From contig CAUYUJ010016704.1 of the NCBI GenBank assembly GCA_963575745.1, positions 62,001-126,000 on the forward strand: a stretch of DNA of 64,000 bases, given 5' to 3'. Below the pieces are notes generated by a model, which was not told the origin of the DNA, did no database searches, and saw only the letters and a list, made by a program, of their open reading frames with translations. A program made the position numbers and the translations under genes. This document shows, piece after piece, positions 44,516 to 59,036 of this stretch (position 1 is its first letter; each line of letters opens with the position of its first letter). The stretch is from Prorocentrum cordatum (Eukaryota > Sar > Dinophyceae > Prorocentrales > Prorocentraceae).

Positions 44516-46208
44516 GATCTCCCTTGCCCCTTATACTCATCCCGCAGGGGGGGAAAGCAGAAGGTCCCTTGGCCCTTGCTGGCATGTGTAATTTTTCCCA
44601 CAGCAGTCAAGGCGACCCGAGGTAGTCGACGCGGATGCTAGGTTGATTCGACAGTATTTGCAGTGGGTTTCGCGTTTGCATCGAATGAATTCGCCCTGTT
44701 AACACGGTTCCTTCCAGCATGGGTCGCCATTGGGTTCCGATGGGGCGCGCCAGTCTTAGAAAGCTTGGTTGTTGGGTACGGCAGTAGGGACCACAGCGTC
44801 CCACGCATAGGGTTCCACGAAAAGTGCCCCACACACGCAAAGGGGTCCACGAAAAGTAGGTCATTGTTCCCTGTTGGAAGGAAGTGCATGCAGCTGGTCC
44901 GCGTCAGACCCCGACAGTGCGTAGCCGCCTGCCCCACGTCGCTCTGCAAATCTTGCTCGCACTGACAGCTGCTTGGTTTCCGCCTTGGCCGTGCACTGGA
45001 AGTGCGCCGTCTGCAGTGAACTCGTGGGCACGAACCGTCGACGATGCAACCATTCTTGGCGCCAAGTGGCGCGCTCGCCAAAGCGCTCTTTGGAGGGCGA
45101 GCCGCCGCCGCCGCCGCCTCGGGGACGCTGGGCCTACGCCCAGTCATCCCCGAAATGGCCACGCCAAAGCCACACGTAGAAGAGCTTCAGTGCCACAAAA
45201 CGAGGCGTTGGCACCGTACTATCTCGGCCGGCGAGGTGCAGAAGTTGGCTGCTCTCCCCGCCGAGGCTTGGAACACCGCCAACCATGGGCGCCTTTTCGA
45301 AGGGTTCGTGTGCTAGGATGGAGAGCGCGCGTCACGCTGCTGCTGACGTTCTGGTTTGAGCCGCAAGGCGATTTGCCCCGCAGCAGGTGCACGAGGCTGC
45401 TCGCACTCTGGCAGCTGCTCGGGGTGGGCTCCGGAGTGATCAGGCTCGGGCTCTCGAAGCAATTGGACCAGTCGAGAAAGTCGAAGGGGAGGCCGTCAAG
45501 CTGGAGAGCGAGATGGAAGCTGCCAAGAAAGCGGCGACGAGGCATGCGGGGTCCAAGGTGGAGGATTTCCAGCACCAAGCCGTCGAAGAGAAATTCCAGA
45601 GCGTTTGCACCGAGGGATCCAGCGCGCAGGACCTGAAGAACGTCACGGACATGGCCACGGAGGTTGCCAAGAGCGCCGCCAAGCCGCTCCAACCTAAGCC
45701 CGCATCGGGGGCAGAAAGAGGCTCGGCAGCAGCAGCAGCGCCAGCTGCTGCAGGACGCCCAGGAGTTCAGCCAGCCGAGGCGGCAACTGGTGAAGCAGAG
45801 AAGAAGGACTGTTCCGACTTCGACGTGTCCAAGGCTGCTAATGATCGCGGCGATATGCAAGGGCCTTTTTGCTGACGAGCTGAGCGCGAGCTGCATGTTG
45901 CAACCGAGCAAACTTCAAAGCCAAATGCAATAACTTGTCCCCTTCACTTTTCTGCCTCTCCGGTGGACCCCCTCCCCGCCGCCGCCGACAGCGCCGATAC
46001 CGACGCTGTCCCAGACACCTGGTGTCCCGACGCCCTGGAGACCTTCTGAGCTTCCCAAGCGAGCTCAGCATCAAGTGGGTCACAGAGGCGTTGACGGTGC
46101 GCCCCTACCATCAATGCCATCGCCGACAGCAGGATTGAGGGCCTGTTCCAGTGCCGGGATGTAATGGGCGGCGACATGATCTCCGTGCAAGAGGCTCACC
46201 TTCGGACG

Positions 46209-46339
46209 GGGCTAGGACGAGGATGAATCCGTTCCAGAGCATTCCGCAACGCTCTCAGAGCGTTTCGGAACGCTCTGAGGAGGCCACGGCGCCCGAGACA
46301 TCCCCCAGAGCCGCCGCATCTCAGAGATTTCTCGATGTA
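46209..46339. repeat. Dispersed repeat E, copy 2, inside the LINE
   Basis: Matches 16,199-16,303 from GGGCTAGGACGAGGA to CTCGATGTA. It separates QEAHLRTG from the next endonuclease block and contains AACGCTCTCAGAGCGTT (a 17-base palindrome with one central base) overlapping AGAGCGTTTCGGAACGCTCT (8-bp stem, 4-base loop). Confidence 0.6.
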
Positions 46340-46639
46340 CCCCCGCCCGATGCTATCCCCGTCCTGGCGTCGTCCCAAGACTCACTTCGCAGCTGCGCGG
46401 TGGGGCGAGGTGTCCGATCTGCGTCGGCAGGAGGGCTGGCGCGCGGACGCGTGCTCGGCGGCGGGTGCGGCGCCTGGCCACACGCGCACGCGCCACGGCG
46501 GGTTGCACCAGGCCTGCGCACAGGGCACGTGGCGCAAAGCGAGCTCGAGCTCGAGTTGAGGCACCAGCTGCTCCCAGGGCGAGAGAGCATCGCGCGCTCC
46601 GCAGGGCTGGCTCCAGGAGGCGTCGCGGCCAGTTCGACA

Positions 46640-46983
46640 CCAAGGTGAAGGTCGGCGCGGGCCACCGGGGGGTCGCGCGCTTCGCGGGGCTGGTTCCAGG
46701 AGACGTCGCCTCGTTCAACATCAATTTCAAGGTCGGCGCGGGCCACGGGGAATTCAGCGACTCGGCGCTGCGCACGGTGGCAACCGCGGCTAAGCAGGCC
46801 TTGCAGCCCATCATCATCATCGCAGGCGGCTTCAACATGGGTCTTAGCGAGCTGGCGCAGGCAGGGCTGCTCGACGACCACTGTCTCAATGTGGTTGGCC
46901 CCGACGAGTGTGCCATCCGCCTTCCGGGGCGCATCATCGATTATTTCGTGGTCTCCCACATCTCCGGCGGCGCGGAAGCATAG
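46640..46983 (+). pseudogene. AP-endonuclease domain, C-terminal half
   Basis: Frame from about 46,640 to the stop at 46,981-46,983. FDTKVKVGAGHRGVARFAGL is followed by a near repeat FNINFKVGAGHGEFSDSALR, then QPIIIIAGGFNMGLSELAQA and GRIIDYFVVSHISGG. GDFNM and SDHxxV/IDYxxVS are standard signatures of LINE endonucleases that nick the target. D to G in GDFN would abolish activity. The internal repeat (VGAGHRGVARF and VGAGHGEFSDS) with the same K-V-G-A-G-H core suggests a small duplication. Confidence 0.65.
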
Positions 46984-47029
46984 GCGCACCGCGGATGGGA
47001 CTTCGCACCCCACTTCCTTGTTGAGCAGA

Positions 47030-47572
47030 ACATGTTACACGTATCGCGTCCCCCCACAAGCCCATCAAGAAGCGATGCCCAGGCGAGTTGTTTTGTTCAG
47101 GGATGTGGAGTGGAGGAGCATACAGTGGAATAACGGGCTGGGGAAGCCATCGTGACCCGAGAGGGGGAGGATGGAGGAGGCGCTGGAGGAGGATGAGGAG
47201 GAGGGGTAGGGGAATGGGGAAAAGGGAGGAGGGAAAAGGAGGAACAGGCGGAGGAGGAAACGCAAGGCGAGCAGAATGGCCAGAGGCGTTTTGGATGCTT
47301 CTCGGGTTTTTTTTCTGGTGTCTCTTAAAAGCTTTCTGGAGTCCTCTTGGGGCGTCCTGGGAGCCTGGGAGCCTTTTGGAGCGTCCTGGGTGCCTCGGGA
47401 GAGCCTCTTGGGGCCTCCACGGCGACTCTTGTGGCCTCTTGGGGATCTGGTGGGAGCCTCTTGGAGACCTGGGGGCGTGCCACGTCCAGCTCCAGGGGTA
47501 GGGGGTAGAGGGGAGAGGTAAACCGGAGAGGAAACGCTCTAAACCACTCACGCTCTACAGGGCTGGTTGGAT
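47030..47572 (+). repeat. Dispersed repeat F, copy 1 (purine block plus CTTGGGGCC tract)
   Basis: Shares order with 61,256-62,055: (A/C)CCCA..AGCCCATC..GAA(A/G)CGATG(C/T)CCAGGCGAGTTG, GGA-rich block, CTTGGGG-type array, GTCCAG..CAG..GGGTAGGGGG, GAAACGC.CTAAACCAC, and AGGGCTGGT(T/G)GGA at the end. The last part also resembles 2,625-2,655. It truncates the LINE. Confidence 0.65.
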
Positions 47573-48084
47573 TCACGGCGCGGCCGACAGCGGGAATCTG
47601 CAGATCGCAGTGTGACATCGAAAGTCGCCTTCTCCGCTGCCGCTCGCCAGGGCGCTTCGCGGAAGGCTGCCCTGGCGCGCGGCTGGCGACATGGGCTGGC
47701 ACGGGCGGTTCGGGCCCTCCTCCGTGTGAAATGGGCGCTTTCACGTGATGACCAGAGTGGAACATGATCGTTGCCGTCGGTCTGGAGGACGATTTCAAGG
47801 CCTACCCGGGGCGAGTTACTCGACCGAAATTGCAGACGTTCTACGCGTTTTCCCCATCACCGCAGATGCCCCCGAAGGTCACCAATCACACCGCGTGGCG
47901 CGCAAGGGCATCGCCATCGCGCTCGAGAGCCGCGCTCAAGTCTACATTCCGCCGTGCAGCAGTGCCAAACGGAGCCAAGCTGCGCGGCAATCAGCCATCA
48001 GAAGAGCGAATCTGAGAGGTCCATCGAGACGCTGGCTGACGCGGCCAGCAGCACCCACACCAACGGGCCAGGCTACCTGCGCGC
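47573..48084. other. Unassigned, possibly more LINE
   Basis: Two short plus-strand frames (47,567-47,767 and 47,764-48,015) are rich in Arg/Ala and could be further pol sequence, but no motif can be named. Confidence 0.25.
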
Positions 48085-48425
48085 GCACCAGGGGCGCCCA
48101 AGACGGCCCAGGATGGTCAACGACAAGAGGCCCAGAAACGGTTCCCAAGCGGCCCCCGCGCGGCCTCCGTCGCCGTCCCACCGAACATCCTACAGGCGTT
48201 CGACCCACTATCCAGGACGGTGGCGGGGTGGGCCCATAGAAATTCTGGTCGCTGTCGTAAGCCCCCCAGGGTCTTTTTCACTCTCCTCCTCGTGGCTCCA
48301 GCCGCGCTTGCTCTGTCACTTCATACCTCTTACACGTCAGTTCTAAGCTCCACCTTCCCACCCCCTTCTTTTTTGAAAAATTCCATTGAGCCGTCCTTCC
48401 GGTTTTCGATTTTCACTTGGGACAT
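48085..48425 (+). repeat. Dispersed repeat G, copy 1
   Basis: Matches 49,925-50,300: GACGGCCCAG.ATGGTCAA, CCGAACATCCTACAGG, GGTGGGCC/GGATGGGCC, AATTCTGGTC/AATTCCGGTC, and TTCCATTG.GCCGTCCT near the end. Confidence 0.75.
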
Positions 48426-48936
48426 ATAAGAACCTTCCACGAGGGCCCCAACAAGGCCCACACCATTATATTATTGGAGCGCTTTCTGGGAGCGTTGTCG
48501 CCGCCATCCGGCAAGGATACCGAAGAGGAGGAGACGAGTCCGCGCCACCCCGCCGAACATCCCAATTCTGAGTAGCGTTGCCTGGGGACCCGTTCGCAGC
48601 GGAACCGAAGTCGGGCCCGCGGCCCCGCTTCGAGTTGATTCGGTGTAGGTGGGGCGTCCTGTGCGTCTCACATTCTTTGCCGTGGCCCTCCAGCTCCTAT
48701 CGCTCTTGTTTCGTTGCCAGGCGCCCTCCATCTCTCTGCCAAGCTTAACCGCCATGCCAACACTTGCAAATGCTCCCACCAGGCCGTCCCTCGGGCTTTG
48801 CAGCCCCATTTGGGTAACCCTGGAACCGAAGGTGCCAACACGGCCCACGCCATCACCCGGAGAGCCTCCCGCGAACACGATTGTCGCCACCAGCCCGACG
48901 AGGAAGCCGACGAGGAGGAGGAGGAGCAGGAGGATG

Positions 48937-49832
48937 ACCAGTGCAAACCCAAACGGCATCAACGACGTTGGAAGAACCCTTTTTCCAACATCCCCCTCTC
49001 ATTGGCCCCTGCAACGGTTCATTTTTACTTGAGGAACTGTCTCGTTGGAAGACACTTGTTGGAAGACCCTGAAGCACGCCAAAGCATTGTTGTTCTGGAT
49101 TCCAACGCCACGGATCAACCTGACTGTTGCGTCGTGACGATCCGGAGTCGTGCCAGCACGCCGTTCCTGGAACTGCGACGCTGCGAATCAGCATAACTTG
49201 TGCACCCTGATGAGCTTGAATCCTTCCACAACGCTGCTTCTGGTTTGTTGATCATGGGATTCCGTGGAACTTTTCCAGCTTTTTTAAACGAGTTTTAAAA
49301 CGAATGCGCGCGGCCCTCAGGCGAGAGCAGATGGTTTAAAAGGAACCGCCCTCCATCCGTGAATCTTTTGCAAACTTGGAGGACGAATGTGCGCGGCGCT
49401 TTGGCGAGAGCCACATCTTGAACATCACTCGCCCTCAGTCCGTGAAGCGCTTGCAAATATTTGAAACGAATGCGCGCGGCGTTCATGCAAGAGCCACATT
49501 TTGAAAACCACTCGCCTTCAACATGTGAAACTCTCGCAAAGTTTGATGACGAATGCGTGCGGCGCTAAAGGCGAAAGCAACATTTTGAAAACCAGTCGCC
49601 CTCAATCCGTGCAGCTCTTGCAAATCTTATGTTTGAAACGAATGTGCGCGGAGCTAAAGGGAGAGACACATTTTGAAAACTACCCGCCCCCCATCTGTGA
49701 AACGGTTGCCAATTTTTATGATTCAGAGTCATACGTTGTGAGGAAGTCTCAAGCGAAGCGCCTGACCCAATTTCAAAATTGGCCTCGGGGTGCGACAGGG
49801 CGAAATTACTTAGAAGGAAAAGGACTGGAGCA
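48937..49832 (+). repeat. Dispersed repeat H copy 2, with five 82-bp tandem units
   Basis: Same order as 21,272-22,296, with units starting near 49,336, 49,420, 49,502, 49,585 and 49,675. The unit count differs (five here, seven there), so the array expanded or shrank after duplication. Confidence 0.85.
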
Positions 49833-49924
49833 GGAGGAGGAGGAGGACAGGAAGACAGCAAACAGAGGCGAATCAGGAGGCAACAAATGAAGATGAACCG
49901 TACGACGTCAATGAGGGTGCCGGG

Positions 49925-50300
49925 CCACGCGGGCCCCAAGGCGGCCCCAGCGGCGCCCCAGACGGCCCAGAATGGTCAAAGACAGAGGCCAGAAACGGCC
50001 CCTAAGAGGTCCCCGCGCGGCTTCCTTTAACCTCGCACCGAACATCCTACAGGTTTTCGACACACGATCCAGGAACGGCGGCTGGATGGGCCGAAACCAA
50101 TTCCGGTCTGTGTCGCAAGCCCCCCCACGTTTTTCACCCTCGTCCAGTTGGCCTTGCCAGCTCCTGCCGTTTTTGCGTTCTAGTCCCCCCCGCACCTCCT
50201 CTATTTTTTTCCAAGTTCCACGTCCGAACCCCTTTTAAAGGTTGTTCGAATTATTCCATTGGGCCGTCCTGCAATTTTTGCAGCCTCACCTGGGACGACT
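49925..50300 (+). repeat. Dispersed repeat G, copy 2
   Basis: Second copy of the 48,085-48,425 block about 1.84 kb downstream. 50,305-50,365 (AAAGCCTGCCGGGAACATGA, TTATCGCC) also resembles 48,855-48,915, so the G-H pair looks like a partial tandem duplication. Confidence 0.75.
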
Positions 50301-50365
50301 GACGGCGACAATCACATTCCGGAAAGCCTGCCGGGAACATGATTATCGCCGCCCGTCGAAAGAGG

Positions 50366-50814
50366 AACAGGAGGGCGAAGAGGGGTAGAGGAGCACGGAG
50401 GCAGAGCGCGCAGGTGAGGATCACGAGAATGAGGAGGAGGAGGCGGAGGAGGACAAACAAATACAGCAAGAAGCGGATGCAAAGGAAGAAGGAGGACTTC
50501 CTACTCGGTCGTTGATCCATCCCTCTCTCCATTACCCGTTCTTTCCCTTTTTGCCTCTCCTGCCTGTCTGCGTCCGTTCTTCCCTACCTACCTCCTTCCC
50601 TCCCCTGTCCTTCTCTCCCCCCTGCCCTTTTCCCCCGCCCGCGACCACGACGACGGCGGCGACGACGCCGACAACGACGTCGACGCCGGGTTTGCGCCCG
50701 CCTGCCATGAGAGTGGATGAGGATATAATTCATGAGGAGGAAACTGTTTTCGGAGTTGGCTAGAACCTGAGCCCGCGCCTAGCGCACGCGTGGTTCTGAT
50801 CTTTTTTTGTTTTC

Positions 50815-50850
<36 letters not shown>

Positions 50851-51138
50851 TATGTAAACAATAACTAGTAACTATGTGTGTGAACAAATATACATACATG
50901 TACATACATATACATGCACATTTACACACATACGTATTCCCTCACAGCGTGCCGCTTCACGTCTCTCACAGTGCACATCAGATTGTCCAGCATCTCTCCC
51001 AGGGTGTGCCTGACGGCTGCGCCCGCGCTGTCGTCCCGCCACCGCCGCGGCGGTGCCGGCCCGCTGCCGCCGCCTGATTTCGATCGAGGAGGATGCCTCT
51101 TGGATTTTGGACGTTTGTGTAAACTCTGCACGAACGAT
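50366..51138. other. No gene; purine tract, CT and TA microsatellites
   Basis: GGA-rich to about 50,470, C/T-rich 50,510-50,630, CT run 50,813-50,832 followed by a TA run to 50,850, then TACATACA words near 50,890-50,920. Confidence 0.6.
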
Positions 51139-51323
51139 ATGGGCACGGAAAGAATGGGTACAATGCCCAACAGCGGATCCTGTTCATTTTGAACAGGACT
51201 CGCTGTCCACGCCGCCGCGGCCTGTGTACATTTGAGACAGAAGGCCGCCTGCCCAACAGCGGCCGCTGTTGGTGTGGGACAACATTTGTTGTTGGGCATT
51301 GTACCCATTCTTTCCGTACCCAT
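51139..51323. mobile_element. Foldback element with 34-bp terminal inverted repeats
   Basis: ATGGGCACGGAAAGAATGGG... (51,139-51,172) and its complement ending CTTTCCGTACCCAT (51,290-51,323) differ at one position. The interior also folds: CTGTTC/GAACAG with a 5-base loop, and CAGCGGCCGCTG. Length 185 bp, no coding room. The target duplication cannot be read safely. Confidence 0.75.
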
Positions 51324-51329
51324 TTTCGG

Positions 51330-52190
51330 GCGTCCAAATAAACTCCGTCTCAGGACCCAGGACCCTCTCGAGAACCTCGCAGGTTCCTTTCGGGAGCCTC
51401 TCATGGCCATCTCTGGACCTTCGCAGGAGCCTCCCAGTTGCGGCAGCCAGTCGGGAGCCTCTCAGGACCATGTGCGCTCGTCCTGTGGTGTGTGTGTGTG
51501 AGTGTGTGTGTGCGTGTGTTTCAGTACGCGCATCGACTTATAGTCGAACGACGCGTTTTTTCGGCCATGTGGAAGAGAGAACAAGGGGCGAACCCAGGCA
51601 ACGGTTTATCCTTCACCCGCGCGCAGGCGATTGGTGCAGACAAGCGTGTCCCCAACGACTCCACGGAGAGTCGCACCCCTCTCTTTGTTCGGATGCGGCT
51701 GTGCCGGGCAGGAAGTTCATCGGGGAAGCACGGCATGACAGGAGCTGCAGGCGCGGAAATCGACGCGACAGTTGCCACACAAGCGGGGTTGTCTACGCCG
51801 CAGCTGCGGCAGTCAGGGCGGGGCCTGACACGGCTGCAAGAGCCATTCTCCTGCTGGTGACGGAATGGTGGGGATGCATAGCAGGTTCGAACAATTACCC
51901 ATACAGGCCTCGGAACACATTGGCGAACACATGCCACATTCATCCGTCAACGCCCCCCCCTCCCCCCAATGTTCAAAGTTGGCGGTGGGTCTGATGAGAT
52001 GCACTTCGACCGCAGTCTCCCCCGCGCGTGCCAACATTGAGTTTTGGGGGGAGGGGGGGGTTCAGTAATTGTTTCCCTCTGCCGTATCACCCGCAGATGC
52101 GGACAGGGCTGTGGGACTGGTCTGGGCTCTCCGCCGCGGGCGTCACCTCTTCCCCAGACAGTACTTGCATTTAGGGGCTCTTACTTGGCT
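51330..52190. other. No gene recognised; GT microsatellite at about 51,485-51,520
   Basis: Frames up to 241 codons without motif. G-run and C-run tracts at about 51,953-51,966 and 52,045-52,060. Confidence 0.4.
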
Positions 52191-52192
52191 TA

Positions 52193-52368
52193 CAGTCGGG
52201 GCCCTGAAGAAGGAACCCTTTTCGTTGGGGAGGGGCTCGGTGTTCCTTGATTGTTTTACAGTTTGCCTTGGGTTTTCCTGAGGTTCTCCATGGGAAGTCG
52301 AGGTTGAACTTCTGGAGAAAAGGGACCTCGTTCCTCATTTAGGGTTCCTTAGGTCAACGCCTCGACTG
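52193..52368. mobile_element. Tc1/mariner-like MITE, copy 3 (176 bp)
   Basis: Starts CAGTCGGGGCCCTGAAG and ends AACGCCTCGACTG, with TA on both sides (52,191-52,192 and 52,369-52,370). Same internal order as the other two copies, including CCTCGTTCCT.ATTTAGGGTT near the end. Confidence 0.88.
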
Positions 52369-52409
52369 TACCATCTCGGGGTGAACGGCGGCTTTTACGG
52401 GCGGGGCCG

Positions 52410-52509
52410 CCCGCCGCCGCCGTCGCCGTCGCCGTCGCCGTCGCCGCCGCTCGGGGCGAGTGGCGGTTTTTCCGGGCGGTGCCGCCCGTCGCCGCCGTCG
52501 CCGTCGCAT

Positions 52510-52510
<1 letters not shown>
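52410..52510. repeat. GTCGCC hexamer repeats, two short runs
   Basis: GCCGTCGCCGTCGCC runs at about 52,417-52,450 and 52,490-52,506, each preceded by TTT..CGGGCGG.GCCGCCCG, which is a duplicated segment of about 70 bp. Confidence 0.8.
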
Positions 52511-57240
<4,730 letters not shown>

Positions 57241-58390
57241 AGCATGACAGTTCATGTGTTTCCACATGGAAACACACTGTGGCTGTCGGTTCTTTTGTGG
57301 TGCAGCCGTTCCACATTCAAAATCCTTGTGTAGCAGCCTTTACAAAAGGATTCCTCGTGTGCCGACCTTACACAAGAATTTCAAGCGAGGGGGGTCTGCA
57401 GTGGCTTTCACAATTAAAAGTGTTGCGCAGCAACCTTTGCAAAGGGAATCATTTTTGTGGCGGCCTTACAACAGCGTTTTCATTGGTGGGGATCTGCACT
57501 GGCGGCACCTTGAGCCCAGGAAAGGTATAGAGGAAAACAGGAGAAACCATGCTTTCTTTTGTTGTTTTAAGTGAAAAGGATAGGACGACTTACGAATTTC
57601 GGTATTCTTATGGTGCAGACGCTCCACACGTGCAATCCTTGTGTAGCAGCATTTACAAACGGATTCCTTGTGTAGCGACATCACACAGGGATTTCAATTG
57701 TGGTGGATGTGCAGAGGACTTCACACTTATAATCATTTGGAAACAGCCTTGTTTAGCAAACCAACTAATTTTGTGGTGGCCTTGCAAAAATGGTTTCCCT
57801 TGTAGGGGGGTCTGCAATGGCGGCACCTTGAGCCCAGGAGAGCTAAAAAGGAAAACAAGAAACACAGACACAAATCTCGTGCTTTCACACGGAACATCGA
57901 AAGCATCTAGGAATATTTGTGGCTGTGTGCATTCTTATAGTGCAGACGTTCCACCATTTAAACCACTGCGCAGCAGCCTTCTACAAACGCATTCCTTGTG
58001 TGGCGGCCTTACACAAGGATTTCAAGTGTGGGGGATCTACAGTGGCCTTCACACAGTTAGAATATTTTTCTAGCAGTTTTTACAAACGGATTCCTTGTGT
58101 GGCAGCTTTTCAACCGGTTTTTATTGTGGGGAGATTTGCAGTGGCGGCGCCTTGAGCCCAGGAAAGCTACAATGAAAACAGGGAGGGCAGGAAACACTCG
58201 AACAAACATGCGCTTTCACCGGGAAAATAAGAAACTATCCGTAAGGGTTTCGCCCCCTGCCGCAGGCCGCCTCTCTCGGAGAATGGGCCATGGAAGAGCG
58301 AAGTCACGAGGCCTTGGCGCTGTCGTGAAGCAGTATCGAAACTTCATGCGAAGCCGATTCGCAATCAGCAAAACCAACTGATCACAAGAG

Positions 58391-58507
58391 GGGTTACCAC
58401 ACCTGGCGATTGGTAAGACGTGTATGGTTTACGGGCTTGGTTACCACACCTTGCGATTAAAGGGCCGAGGGAGTTCTCGCAGTTTGGGTTACCACGCCTT
58501 GCGATGG
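58391..58507 (+). repeat. Three GGTTACCACACCTTGCGATT repeats, about 49-bp spacing
   Basis: Copies at about 58,393, 58,439 and 58,487 lead straight into the 73-bp array. Confidence 0.8.
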
Positions 58508-59036
58508 ATGTGCGTGAAGGGTGGCACCGAATTTCAGAAATGTGCCAAATCCCCTGTGTTTTTGGACCCTGACCCCGCGGATCTGCGTGAGGGGTGGCAC
58601 CGAATTTCAGAAATGTGGCAAATCCCCTGTGTTTTTGGACCCTGACCCCGCGGATCTGCGTGAGGGGTGGCACCGAATTTCAGAAATGTGGCAAATCCCC
58701 TGTGTTTTTGGACCCTGACCCCGCGGATCTGCGTGAGGGGTGGCACCGAATTTCAGAAATGTGGCAAATCCCCTGTGTTTTTGGACCCTGACCCCGCGGA
58801 TCTGCGTGAGGGGTGGCACCGAATTTCAGAAATGTGGCAAATCCCCTGTGTTTTTGGACCCTGACCCCGCGGATCTGCGTGAGGGGTGGCACCGAATTTC
58901 AGAAATGTGGCAAATCCCCTGTGTTTTTGGACCCTGACCCCGCGGATCTGCGTGAGGGGTGGCACCGAATTTCAGAAATGTGGCAAATCCCATGTGTTTT
59001 TGGACCCTGACCCCGCGGATCTGCGTGAGGGGTGTC
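58506..59036 (+). repeat. 73-bp tandem array, about 7.3 units
   Basis: The unit runs GATCTGCGTGAGGGGTGGCA, CCGAATTTCAGAAATGTGGC and AAATCCCCTGTGTTTTTGGA, then CCCTGACCCCGCG. Starts are 73 bp apart; internal units are essentially identical and the first and last carry a few changes. 73 is not a multiple of three, so it is not coding. Confidence 0.98.

Larger units (their letters stand above)
44970..46985 (+). pseudogene. LINE 5' part: finger protein, coiled coil and AP endonuclease
   Basis: Three blocks in order, in different frames. First, WKCAVCSELVGTNRRRCNHS (from 44,997) matches a RanBP2-type finger W-x-C-x2-C-x(n)-N-x3-R-x-C-x2-C in which the last Cys is Ser. Second, 45,387-45,875 encodes a charged helical stretch (AIGPVEKVEGEAVKLESEME and on) followed by an Ala/Pro-rich linker; this looks like ORF1. 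Third, an endonuclease/exonuclease/phosphatase fold: DMISVQEAHL (46,173-46,202), GWRADACSAAG in the middle, IIIIAGGFNMG (46,813-46,839) and IDYFVVS (46,936-46,956). The usual GDFN is GGFN here, so the catalytic Asp is lost. Together with the frame changes and an insertion at about 46,209-46,339 the copy is dead. It breaks off at about 47,030 in repeat F before any reverse transcriptase. Confidence 0.68.

Noticed and set aside
51875-51950. tRNA T-arm-like GGTTCGAAC
   Set aside because: No complementary stem bases on either side and no acceptor, D or anticodon arm could be laid out.
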